In this document: positions 37,901 through 48,400 of the stretch, one piece after another
Layout of the letters: every line of letters starts with the position of its first letter
Position numbering within the stretch: the stretch's first letter is position 1
NCBI GenBank assembly: GCA_946482515.1
Contig: CAMLRS010000001.1
Coordinates: 496,001 to 560,000, forward strand
Length of the DNA stretch: 64,000 nt
Reading direction: 5' to 3'
Origin: an uncultured Flavobacteriales bacterium
Lineage (GTDB): Bacteria > Bacteroidota > Bacteroidia > Flavobacteriales > Crocinitomicaceae
Position numbers and translations under genes: made by a program
Notes under the pieces: model-generated
The model's database searches: none
The model's input: only the letters and a program-made list of their open reading frames with translations
Told to the model about the DNA's origin: nothing

Positions 37901-39415
37901 GTTGATCCGCTTTACCCGGCCGATCGCATTGCGTTCATCCAAAAAGACAGCGGTTGCAAAGCAATGATCGATGGAGCATTCATCGCTGACTTTTTAACCG
38001 TTCAATCCGGTTTTCCACAGGAGTGTCCGGATGTAGCAATCTCCCCTTCTGCCGCAGCGTATGTTATTTACACCTCCGGCACAACCGGGTTGCCGAAAGG
38101 CGTTGTGGTAGAACACCGGAATGTGGTGCGCCTGTTTTTCTCCGATCATTCGCTGTTCGATTTCAGGCAGCAGGATGTGTGGACCATGTTCCATTCCTAC
38201 TGCTTCGATTTCTCCGTTTGGGAAATGTACGGAGCGCTGTTTTATGGCGGCAGACTGGTTATGGTTCCCGCAAGTGTTTCGAAAGACATCGCGCTGTTTG
38301 CCGAATTGGTTGTGCGGGAAAAAGTAACCGTACTGAACCAGACACCTTCCGTTTTTGAATTGCTGATGAGCTACCTGACGGAGAATGGCAGCTCCACGGA
38401 ATTGCGCTACGTGATCTTTGGAGGCGAACAGCTGAATCCGGGGATCCTGGCCAATTGGAAACAAAGCTATCCCGAATGCCGCCTCATCAATATGTATGGC
38501 ATTACGGAAACAACGGTTCACGTGACATTTAAGGAGCTGACCGGCAATGATATACAGAGCAATGTATCCAACATTGGTACGCCGATCCCTACCTTGGGCT
38601 GTTTTGTCCGGGATAAGTACGGGCGGGAAGTTCCTCCGGGAATTCCGGGTGAGCTGTATGTAGCCGGCGCCGGTGTTGCACGTGGGTACCTCCATCGCGA
38701 TGAGCTTACAAGGGAACGTTTTACTTCTTTGAACGGCGCGCGCGTTTACCGTTCCGGAGATCTTGTCCGGAAAAATCATTCCGGTGAGCTGGAATACATC
38801 GGGCGGAACGACGACCAGGTAAAAATCCGGGGCTATCGAATCGAAACCGCAGAAATTGAAAAAATGCTGCTTGGTCATTCCAAGGTGCGCGAAGTGCGCG
38901 TGCTGGTAAAAGGCGAACCAAAAAACAGGCAGCTTTGCGCCTATTTCAGCTCTGATGCCGGAACTGACGAACAACTGCCCGCGAGCCTGCGCTCTTTCCT
39001 GGTGGCTAAATTGCCCGACTACATGATTCCGGCTCATTTTATCCAAATAGATCGGATTCCGGTAACCGTTAACGGCAAGCTCGACAGAAGCAAGCTGCCA
39101 TCGCCGGAAACCCGGAAAGCACCCGAACCACTACAAACGGCCCTCGAACAGCAATTGGGCAGCTGCTGGGCCGGACTATTGGGACTGGAAGTCAATCAAA
39201 TAGGAAGAGACAGCAATTTCTTCGATTTGGGTGCCAACTCACTTACCGTTATGCGCCTGACGCTGGAACTTAAATCGGATTTCGACTGCGAAATAGCTAT
39301 TTCAGAAATTTTCGGGCGGCAAACAGTAAAAGAATTAGCCGAATACATTGAGAATCACCGCTGGCTTTCAGGTCAGGGAGAAGGAAATGTGAATCTAACG
39401 GAACTGGAAATATGA
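31958..39415 (+). CDS. NRPS: degenerate C (interface-like)-A(Asn)-PCP-E-C-A(Thr)-PCP
   Basis: This 2485-residue synthetase opens with a condensation-like domain (about 1-400) in which HHxxxDG is replaced by FALWTDH (F133-H139), so the catalytic His is Ala and it should not form bonds. The A domain (YTSGTTGLPKG, about 562) is coded D-L-T-K-I-G-E-V-G, Asn-like, with PCP FFHLGGDSIK (about 945). An epimerization domain (HHLIVDGVSW about 1126, SRTVGWFT) is followed by a D-to-L-type C domain (SPLQEGMYYHW, HHIILDG about 1585). The second A domain (YTSGTTGLPKG, about 2033) is coded D-F-W-N-I-G-M-V-H, exactly the Thr code, with a PCP whose motif is FFDLGANSL. The first module should install D-configured, probably beta-hydroxylated Asn using the upstream C domain of the previous protein. 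The stop codon overlaps the next gene (ATGA). Confidence 0.94.
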   Translation: MSEKFELSPNQKALWASLTNQLPESCYYDFCLEIPAEISEAQLKPALRSVLEKHRILASGLWKDSSNFFPTQFVRENAGVDFFQLEQEASLEAFGKLACQQFAYAYDPTHDHSLRCCYGKLDTGQTCLYVRIFALWTDHYGCYYFVKELNAFLNGAAPASDDDDSEMIEYINYASWQNQTVADQEGSVFWKNYSYNVNHYVLPFGKKQSASTYHVAKKQVLSLDQKLLQQQMGESGLSTEQFLLAAFARYVKGFDSNAITIGYVPFKPAYEELELTLGAVAKTVPLNIEAEIPVHELNRELAARLEELLEWSDYFEGASGKLNYCFEYVPVSAQNTGGPCKLLYSEPVGGMFDLKLVCTDNNGSVGITLLYDTTVFTDHEAALITAQLRGLLEGNQQPSEMDLKIIAEANATAKPVPNDWSVLQQIESFVQHKPEATALVFEGSSITYAELGQLSDKIARLLQQHYGIQAGDAIALAVERSDWMVIALLGILKSGAFYVPVDTDLPHDRIQFMLKDASCKIVLHGDSFQCKDLEAQTVHLNELQHIPEATTEIQLLPHVNTIAYCIYTSGTTGLPKGCLLTHANLNHYIHWANQHYYEQSQAPANWALITSIAFDLTITSIFSCLTMGGQLWIGSGKKDVGELLESCLSESATNTLKLTPSHLVVLNELNLDATNIRCMILGGEQVQQKQVKQFLEKHPNAQIFNEYGPTEATVGCVVEELLVDTEDVLIGKPIENMIARIVRPDGSLCLVGEAGELWLSGAGIAKGYLGREELNTTKFVSDQEGRWYKTGDLARWTAEGKMDYLGRIDEQLKIRGYRIEPGEIEHQLTAVPSVNAAVVLARPNNFGEPVLVAYYTAETKLQPTELQTTLAKGLPGYMIPAHFIYLKAFPLTTNGKVDKRALPDPETAVEIKKEPYVAPGSPKEQAVTSAYETVLRTEQVGVLDNFFHLGGDSIKAIQIVSELRKSGYTTSIEKVLLSPTPSQLALQLSSTTNIENTGPVTGNVLLGPIQKKLLREEQVRSLNYNQAVFLQTTGAIDPQLLEKCLDQLLRHHDALRMQFEWKEHGWEQTCLADIKTSSVLVHFSPENGASFEEACEALQQSILPQSSPLFRVLLDTTGNRVLLVAHHLIVDGVSWRIILEDLNALYAGLQHGHEVELPPKSASFQEWQQVLEKHSGSDAVLAENSYWSKVAEEAFAFPVMDPTATNRICDSFSDGFELDEQLTERFLSKCYTAYRTEAEMLLITAMIRSFGQSFSLEGLTVMLEGHGRQTLSDTIDVSRTVGWFTSLYPVNFSLGEEPLAATLIRVKETLKRIPEKGFAYGLLEAGNESLSVKAPLTFNYLGEIAASEAENASFFQLSGEPHGNSVSPFWERSGLLDVTAVVVHKKLTVRVTAAGLQIDPAAVRATTASFSQQLNELIELLHLETAEHITPSDLTCNELEPAAVLELNAENDLEDVYTLSPLQEGMYYHWKLTPGSGVYVNQIAYTRRAQLTSAQVEKALLRLMERHPVLRTGFTTDYLGKVLQVVRKKVQPDFQFIDNRESMSSRGQLLNEDCSGAFELDAKTLLRLNLVQMAEEEYLFVWCFHHIILDGWCTGILISDFEQYLAAELHGAKVQLPAVRPFSDYIKWLNKRNHSTATDYWNNFLEGYDNAVSVPYQQVKNLQESMQSVVESCTIEGQSYEQFTHLCHRLSITQNSFLQTVWGYLLALYNGSDDVVFGSVVSGRSNDLEGIDKMVGMFINTIPVRCVFEEGKTIEQLLLGIHHKAIESTPYHYQNLADVQSLSEQGMHLINHIMVFENFAVSEQTLSAESTAISDLQFTDRTNYPFNLVIIPAENTLKIEFRYDAGRFDSAGIRHLASEFLYLIDAFSRNPEKMPSELPYWPDNVSGSLPQLVDVAWPEDKTIIDCIQDQLPANRNAIAISSEGKNLTYGEVDILSNALAWYLIKEKSVVVEDLVSICLDRNEWVVISMLAILKAGAAYVPVDPLYPADRIAFIQKDSGCKAMIDGAFIADFLTVQSGFPQECPDVAISPSAAAYVIYTSGTTGLPKGVVVEHRNVVRLFFSDHSLFDFRQQDVWTMFHSYCFDFSVWEMYGALFYGGRLVMVPASVSKDIALFAELVVREKVTVLNQTPSVFELLMSYLTENGSSTELRYVIFGGEQLNPGILANWKQSYPECRLINMYGITETTVHVTFKELTGNDIQSNVSNIGTPIPTLGCFVRDKYGREVPPGIPGELYVAGAGVARGYLHRDELTRERFTSLNGARVYRSGDLVRKNHSGELEYIGRNDDQVKIRGYRIETAEIEKMLLGHSKVREVRVLVKGEPKNRQLCAYFSSDAGTDEQLPASLRSFLVAKLPDYMIPAHFIQIDRIPVTVNGKLDRSKLPSPETRKAPEPLQTALEQQLGSCWAGLLGLEVNQIGRDSNFFDLGANSLTVMRLTLELKSDFDCEIAISEIFGRQTVKELAEYIENHRWLSGQGEGNVNLTELEI

Positions 39416-42400
39416 AGTTTGATCAACTCATGACATTACTCAGGGAGAAACAAATCAGGGTTTCTCTCCACAACGACAACCTTAAAATAGCTGCCGAGCA
39501 AGCAGCACTTACCCCGGACGTTATTGAAGCCCTGAAGGCACATAAGCCGGAACTGATCAAACAGCTGCGACAACTGGAACAATCCCAGTCGGGAAGTGGT
39601 ATTCCTGCTGCTGAAGAAAAGCCGTTCTATCAGACCACGCCTACCCAGCGAAGATTATTTTTCCTGTGGTTGCTGGATCCTGAAAGCACCGGCTACAACA
39701 TGACGTTTCGCATGAAGCTGCCGGAAAACATGGCATCCGATCAGATTGAACAGTACCTGCAACAACTGATAGCCCGTCATGAAATTTTGCGGACAACGTT
39801 TCATCTGGAAGACGAACAACCGGTTCAGAAAATTCATCCGCACATGGCTTTTTCCGTTGAGCAGTATGAAGCCGGTCAACAGCCGGAAGCATTCATCCGG
39901 CCTTTTGACTTGAACAAGGACGTCCTGATACGTGCCGCCGTTGTTGTAGCCGGAACAACACCTGGGGAGCTGATTATCGACATGCATCATATCATCAGCG
40001 ACGGTATTTCAGGGAAACTATTATTACAGGAATTCCAGCAGCTCTGTCAGAATGAGTCACTGCCTCCGGTTACTTGCCGCTACAGAGATTATGCAGAATG
40101 GCTCTATTCGGAGGAACAGCAGCAACGCATCCGGCAGCAGGAATTGTACTGGCTGAACCAGTTTTCCGAATTGCCACTCGTACCGGATTTTCCACTGGAC
40201 AAGGACAGGCCCGTTATGCGTGACCTGAACGGAAACAGTGTTTTATTTTTACTCTCCGGCGACGACTATGCGCAGCTGAAACAAGTAGCCAGCGAATCGG
40301 AGACCACCCTTTTCATGTGTCTATTATCGGTGGTTTCCATCTGGATTTCGAAGCTCACGGGAAATGAAGATTTTGTGATCGGTACACCGGTAAGCGGCCG
40401 CACACACAAAGACACTTCAGACATTGTTGGTTTGTTCATCAATACCCTTGCTGTCCGCACACAACCCGCAGGCACCAAACAGTTTCACGATTTTTTGCTG
40501 GAGACCAGGCAGAAAACCGTGGAAATGCTGGAAAACCAGGAATACCCGTTTGAAAGCCTGATTGAACAACTAGGTGTAGCACACGATTCCTCGAGAAACC
40601 CATTGTTTGACGTGTTGTATTCCTTGCAGCAATTCCCCGGAAACGCACCGGATGGTATTCTTACGGGAACACACATCCCCGGACAGGCGAAGGCAGATCT
40701 TACCGTTGAAATAAGCGCTTTCGATGATCAGCTGCTGTTCAACATCAGCTATGCTACTTCCCTCTACCAGCCGGAATCCATAAACCGGTTTATCGGCTAC
40801 CTGGAAACACTTCTGCGGACCGTAACAAACGGAACAACAACTGAAATCAGCTCGCTGACAGTTTTATCGCCCGAAGAGATCACTAAACAGCTCAGTGGTT
40901 TTAACCAATCCGAAACCGACTTCCCCCATGATCAATCGATAGGGGAATTGTTCCTGGAATGGGTCGGTAAAACACCTGATGCACTTGCCCTGGTCGCCAA
41001 TGGAAAAAGCTATTCTTACCGTGAGGCGAATGCTGAAGTGAACCGCCTGGCAAATTTTCTGTCCCGGCGCAAAGGAGTCCATTCCGGTGACCGGGTGGCC
41101 ATACAGCTTGAACGAAACGAATGGTATCCGCTGGTACTATTGGCTATCCTGAAATTGGGAAGCAGCTATGTGCCTTTGGACATCGCATTTCCCCTGGAAC
41201 GGACGGATAACATCCTGAAACAGGCTGCCTGCACCTGCTGTTTCGATGCAGAAATGCTGGCCGAATATTTCGCAGCAAGAACGTCTGTAAGCGCCGAAGA
41301 ACCGCTTCAAACGGCAACTCCGGAAAGCACAGCTTACATCATGTTTACGTCGGGATCGACAGGAACGCCTAAAGGAGTTGTTGTGGCCCATCGTGCAGTA
41401 GTACGATTGGTCAAAAACACCAATTATGTACAGCTTTCGCCCGGAGAAGCCGTGCTTGGATTATCCAATTTTGCCTTTGACGGTTCCGTATTCGATCTGT
41501 TTATGCCCTTACTGAATGGTGGAACAACCGTTGTGGCACCAAAGGATATCTTTCTGGATATGCGGGCATTCGGGCAACTGATCGACGAACACGCTGTTAA
41601 AGCATTCTTCGTAACAACCGCTCTGTTCAATAATCTGGTGGAGGAAGAGCCAACTGCGCTTGCTGACGTCAATTACGTACTGTTCGGAGGTGAACAGGTT
41701 TCTGTTAAGCATGTTTCACGTTTCCTGGAACTTTACCCGGAAGTCAACCTGCAACACGTGTACGGACCTACAGAAAACACCACGTTTTCGACCTACTACC
41801 CCATCCGGGAACGCTTTAACGGACAAAAAACCGTTCCGATCGGAATGCCCATCGCCAATAGCAGCTGCTACATCCTGGATAAATATGGCCAATTAATGCC
41901 GCAAGGAGCCATCGGGGAAATTTACGTGGGAGGTGCCGGTTTGGCCAAAGGCTACCTGGATAATGCATCCCTGACAGCCGAAAAATTCATTGATCACCCG
42001 TTCCTGTCATCCGGGAAATTGTACAGGACTGGCGATACCGGAAAATGGACTCCGGAAGGGGCAATCGTATTTGCAGGACGCGTAGATCATCAGGTCAAAA
42101 TTCGCGGACACCGCATTGAACCTGGAGAAATAGAGCAGGTCTTACTGGCTCACAAGGAAGTGGACGAAGCCATCGTGGTAACGCATGATCATCCTTCCGG
42201 CGAAAAAGTACTGGTCGCCTATTACACGCATGTAGCTCCGGTTTCTGACAGCGCCCTGAAACAGTATCTGCGCGACTACCTGCCGGAATACATGGTACCG
42301 GGCTATATCATCTGCCTGGATAACATGCCGCTCAATACGAATGGCAAAATAGACCGGTCTGCGTTAGTGTTTCCCGAATACGACGGAGAAAAAACATCGG

Positions 42401-45400
42401 AACAACCAGCCAACGAGATTGAACAACAATTACTCAGGTGGTGGCAAGACCTGTTGTCCAGACAGGACATCGGAACACGTGACAGTTTCTTTGAATTAGG
42501 AGGTCACTCACTCAAATTAATGAAGCTGCTTTCCCGGATAGAAGAAACCTTCAAAGTCAAAATACCTGTCGCAGACTTGTACCGATCGCCGGATATACAG
42601 CACATGGCGCAGCTGATCCGGGAATGTTCCTTTCAGAAGCATATTCCGGTAAAACAGGCCGATCAGAAAGAATACTACCCGTTAACGCCGGCACAACAGC
42701 GCTTATTCCTGTTGCAGAAGCTGGACCCGGAATCCCTGGCTTACCATATTCCGCTAAGCGTACCGCTCTCCGGCTTAACAGATGAAAAAACGCTGGAAAA
42801 GGTTCTGAAGGAGCTCATTAACCGACACGAAACGCTCCGGACCTCCTTCCATTTAATTGACGATCAACCGGTTCAGAAAATCCATCCTGCTGTTGATTTC
42901 CGCTTAGAGACCATCGAAGGGAATCCTGCTGAAATCAGCAAACAGTTCATTCGTCCTTTTGACCTTGCAGCTGCACCACTATGCCGCGGGGCCATTATCA
43001 AAGACCGGGATACCGGAAAAGCGTCGCTGTTGCTGGATATGCACCATATCATAAGCGACGGCTATTCGCAGGAAATTCTCACCCACGAATTCCGGATGCT
43101 GGCTGAAGGGAACGAGCTTCCCCCTGTTGCCGTACAGTACCGGGATTATGCGGAATGGCTGAATATACCCGAAGTAGCGGAGAAGATCAACCAACAGGAA
43201 GCCTACTGGCTGAATGTATTCGGGGATGAAATTCCGGTATTGGAGCTTCCTGCCGACTTTGCACGTCCCGCTATTATTGATACGAATGGAAAAAGTGTTT
43301 CGATCCCATTAGACGAACACATATTCGGGGCGTTTTCCAACTGGTGTGTGGCAAACAGCTTAACCCATTACATGGGGTTTGCCTCCGTTGTAACCGTGTT
43401 GCTTTCACGACTGAGCGGATCGGAAGATATTGTGATCGGAAGCCCTGTTGCAGGAAGAGGACACAAAGACCTGGAACAACTGGTCGGCGTGCTGATCAAC
43501 ACCGTTGTTCTGCGCAATCAGCCGCTGGCAACCAAAAAAGTAAAAGACTACATCCGCGAAGTAAAAAACACCGTGCTGGATGCATTTAACCACCAGGAAT
43601 ACCCGTTTGAACAATTGGTGGAAAAAACCCTGACCTACCGGGATCAAAGCCGCAACCCGCTGTTTGATGTAATGCTCGTGGTGCAGAACCAGTCAAGTAT
43701 GGTGATTGACCCGGCGAGCCATGGAATTCACCAGGAAAATCAACAGGCAAAAGTGGATCTTACCATTGAAGTGATCGAAGAAGGTCAGACGGCTTCACTG
43801 GGCATCACGTATGCCTCCAGCCTCTTCAAGCCGGAAACCATCGACCGTTTCCTGGCCTATTTGAAAACGCTCCTGGACATTTTCCCCACCTCTATGGAAA
43901 GCTCCATAAGTGAATTGCAGCTACTGGGGGAAGAAGAGAAAGTATTCCTGTTAGAAGAGCTCAATACAACCGGCAACGCCTTTCCTGATGACCAAACACT
44001 GGCACAGCTCTTTGAAGGAATCGTGAGCGCCATGCCGAATGAAACGGCCATTGTATTTGAGAACAGCACTTTTACCTTCTCCGAAGCAGACCGGGTTTCC
44101 AGCCAGCTTGCACGCTACCTGACCCAATATCACCAGGTCGGACGGGGACATATTGTGGCCATCAAGCTGGAACGAAGTGAATGGCTGCCGCTTTCCATGC
44201 TGGCCATTCTGAAATGCGGTGCGGCCTATTTGCCGATTGCTCCCGATTATCCGGAAGACCGCATTCGTTATATGGAAGAAAACAGCCGCTGCCAGGTAAC
44301 CATTGATAACGACCTGCTGGAATCCTTCCTGAATAGCAAAGACACCTTATCTGCGGAGCCTGTTTTATCTCCGGCTCAGCCCGATGATTTGGCTTACGTG
44401 TTATATACCTCGGGATCTACCGGGAACCCGAAAGGATGTATGCTGAATCACCGCGGAGTGGTGAACCGGATTGACTGGATGTGGCATGCCTTCGGGTTCA
44501 AACAGGGAGAAACCGTTCTTCAGAAAACGACCTTTACGTTTGATGTTTCCGTCTGGGAATTTTTCCTTCCGCTTTGCTGGGGCAACAAAATGGTGATCTG
44601 TACAGCTGAAGATATCCAGTCGCCAGTGCGCCTCAGTCAGCTGATCCGCCAACACCGGATCAACACCCTGCATTTTGTTCCGAGCATGTTTACCGCTTTC
44701 GTTCAGGAGCTGGGCCATTCAGGCGCCGGAAACCTGGAAAGCTTATGCCGGGTTATTACAAGTGGTGAAGCATTGTCCGCTATTGATGTCAATAAGTGGT
44801 ATGAGCTTTCATCCGTTCCTATCCACAACTTATACGGACCTACGGAAGCCTCCATCGATGTCAGCTATTACACGGCAGAAAAAGGCGACCTGGAAATTCC
44901 CATAGGAAAACCTATCTGGAACACGCAATTGTATGTGTTGGGCAAACAGCTGGAGCTGCTTCCTTTCGGTGTAGCCGGTGAAATCTGCATCGGGGGAATA
45001 GGACTTGCACGGGGATACCTCAACAATGAGGAGCTGACCGCAGAAAAATTCGTTGAAAATCCACATATCCCAGGAACACGGATCTACCGCACAGGTGATA
45101 TCGGCAAATGGCGCAGCGACCGACAGCTGATGTACCTGAATCGTTCGGATAACCAGGTGAAAATTAGAGGTTACCGGATCGAGCTGGGAGAAATCGAGAC
45201 CGCTTTGCGTTCGCTTCAAACGATCAGCGAAGCCGTTGTAACCGTTCGAAAAAATGAACAGGGAGAAAGCATCCTCACAGCCTACGTCACAGCAAACGAA
45301 GACTTGAACGTTCGCGATTTACGTAATGATTTGCTCAAATCGTTACCGGATTATATGATTCCTGCCGTTTTCCTCCGGATTGAACGCTTGCCATTGACTC

Positions 45401-48400
45401 CAAATGGCAAACTGGACAGAAAAGCGGTGCCTGCTATGATAGCAGAAACCGTTCAGACAGGAGTGGAATACGCAGAGCCACGCAATGACTTTGAAAAAAC
45501 CATTGCTGGTATCTGGTGCTCGGCACTCGCCCGCGATCAGATCAGTATCCACGACCGGTTCTTTGAGCTGGGTGGAGATTCCATCAAAATCCTGCGACTA
45601 GCGGGTATCATCAGGAATGAGACCGGCTATGACATTCCGTTGAGAGAGCTGTATGCGCATGATTCGATTGCGGCACTTTCCGAATATGTTTCAGCGAATA
45701 GTGCAGCACTTTCAGACAGCACCAAAAACCTGCACGCACGCATTGCTGAAACGGCCGCATCATTTGATACCCTCAAAGAACGGCTGCTTTCCTCCGGTAA
45801 ACTGACAAATGCCGGGAACATTGAGGATATCTACCCGATGAGCGCCATCGAAAAAGGAATGGTCTTTGAATCGGTGGCCGACCCGACTGCGGGCGTATAC
45901 CACGATCAGGCATTTTACAGAAGATCCTTCCCGAAATTCGACTTCGATCTCTTCCTGCTGGCACTAAAAAAAATGGTAAACAAACACCCTATTCTGAGAA
46001 CAGGCTACAACCTGGTTGATTTCGAAGAAGAAGTACACTTGATTTACCGGGAAATTGAATTGCCGGTCGACTACTTCGATCTGTCTGATTTGTCCGGACA
46101 AGCACAGCTGGATCATATTAAGCAATTCCTGGCCGATGAACGCAGCAATCCGTTTGATACGGCAAAGGCCCCACTATGGCGGATGACGCTCTTTCAGATG
46201 GACAGTCAAACCATTGGTTTCGCCTGGCAGTTTCACCATGCCATATTGGACGGATGGAGCAACGCAACACTGATCACAGAGCTGAACAATTGCTATGTCT
46301 CGCTGATCCAACAACCCGATTATCAATTACCTGCGCTGACTGCGGATTATAAAGACTTTATCATCCGGTCTGTCATCAATCGCTCCGATGAAAATCTGCT
46401 ACAGTTCTGGAAACAAGAGCTTGCGGCTTATTCGAAACCGGAATTGTTTACCGAAACTGTTATTCACGAAGACTTTCTGTTCCAGCTTCCGGCGGCCCAA
46501 TTGGAAAAACTGGAACAATCTGCTTCCTCTCTGGGCGTATCGGTGAAAACAGTTGCTTTCTCGGCCTACCTGAAAATGCTGGGTCTGCTGGTAACCGATG
46601 ATGAATTGGTGGTTGGAATGGTCACCAATACACGTCCGGCAGTAGAAGACGGCGCCAACATTCTCGGCTGTTTCCTGAATACGATTCCGGTGCGGATAGC
46701 ATTGAACGATCATCGTACTACCGGAGATTTTGTCCAAACGGTCCATCAAAAATTAAATGACATTCGTGATAAGGAACACCTGGAGTTTTTCGACATCGTG
46801 AAGCTAATGGGAGAACAGTCGGGACATGGGGCACCATTTTTCGACACCTTATTTAATTATGTGGATTTCCACGTTTTTGATGAGCTGGATACATCCGGAA
46901 ATACCACTTCTACTGAACAGGGGGATTCATTGGATTGGGAAATGACCAATACCTACCTGGATTTCTCCATCAACAAAACCGGTGGTGCGTTCCGCATCAG
47001 CATGACGCTCAACCGACAGTTACGGGCCGGTTTATCCACTCAGCGACTGGGTGAATTATTCCTGCGGATCTTAACCTTCATGACCGCCGATCCTGAGCAT
47101 ACATTTTCAGAAATGGATTTGCTTACGGAAGAAGAACACCAGCTACTCAATGATTTCAATGCGACGGATCGCGCTGATGCCAATGGTTCTGTACTGGAGC
47201 TTTTCAAGCGTCAGCTGCAACAAACACCGGATGCCATTATACTTCAGGCAAACGACAGGCAGGTTTCCTATGAAGAGCTGGATCGCTTGTCCACCAAAAT
47301 TGCCCGCTTCCTCGTAACCAATTACCAGCTGGGATCAGGCCGATATGCGGGGATCCAGTTGCCGCGTTCTGAAAAAACGGTGGCAGTTATGCTCGCTGTC
47401 CTTAAAACCGGTGGTGCCTATATTCCGATCGATGTAAATTATCCGGAGGATAGGATCAGCTACATGATTGAAAACAGCCAGTGCCAGGTAGTGATCGATG
47501 ACACGCTGCTTACCGGCATCCTGAACAGTCAGGATAACGAGGAGGAATTGGTTGCAGACATCCGGCCAGCCGATACGGCTTATGTCATCTACACATCCGG
47601 TTCCACAGGGAAACCAAAAGGTGTGGAAGTTTCACATGCAGCCTTGCTGGATTATTGTCAAACAGTTAAAAACACCTTTCAGCTCACAGAAGCCGATACG
47701 GTACTGCACCAGGCGTCCATTTCATTCGATGTTTCAGTGGAGGAAATTTATCCCGCACTGATTGCCGGATGCAGATTGCTCATTGCACCCGACGGGACCA
47801 ATGACATCGAGGTGCTCATGCAGCTGATTGAACGGGAAAAGGTCACATTTGTAAGCACAACACCGCTTGTAATAAGCGAGCTCAATCGTTACCCTGAACA
47901 ATTCAGTCACCTGCGTGTCCTGATCAGCGGCGGAGATGAGCTGCGGACGATGTACTGTGATCAGCTGGTTGATCGGCTCCAGTTGTACAACACCTACGGA
48001 CCAACGGAAGCAACGGTTTGCGCAACCTATCATCGCGTAATAGCTAGTGAGGAAGCCCCGTTGATTGGTTCACCTATTCCCAATCACCGCATCTATATAC
48101 TTGGACGGGACGGTGAATTGCTTCCGCCTGGAGTCATTGGACAGCTGTGCATCGGTGGGGCCGGTGTAGCGAAAGGTTATCTGAATAATGCTGCATTAAC
48201 CAGCGAAAAATTCATCGCAAGCCCTTTCGTTGACGGAGAACGTATCTACCTGACCGGCGATTTGGGCCGCTGGTTGCCCGATGGCCGAATTGCCTTTGCC
48301 GGCCGAATGGATGAACAGCTGAAAATCAGAGGATACCGGATCGAACCCGGTGAGATCGAGGCGGCATTTTTGTCCCTGGGAGTCGATGCGATTGTACTTC

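Noticed and set aside
37994..39046. A 350-codon minus-strand open frame inside an NRPS gene
   Set aside because: It lies wholly within a well-supported NRPS A domain on the other strand, has no recognisable motif and is explained by the codon pattern of the real gene.
39220..39260. PCP motif GANSL instead of GGNSL in the Thr module as a possible dead carrier
   Set aside because: The modified serine and its surroundings are kept, and Gly to Ala at this position is tolerated in many carrier domains.
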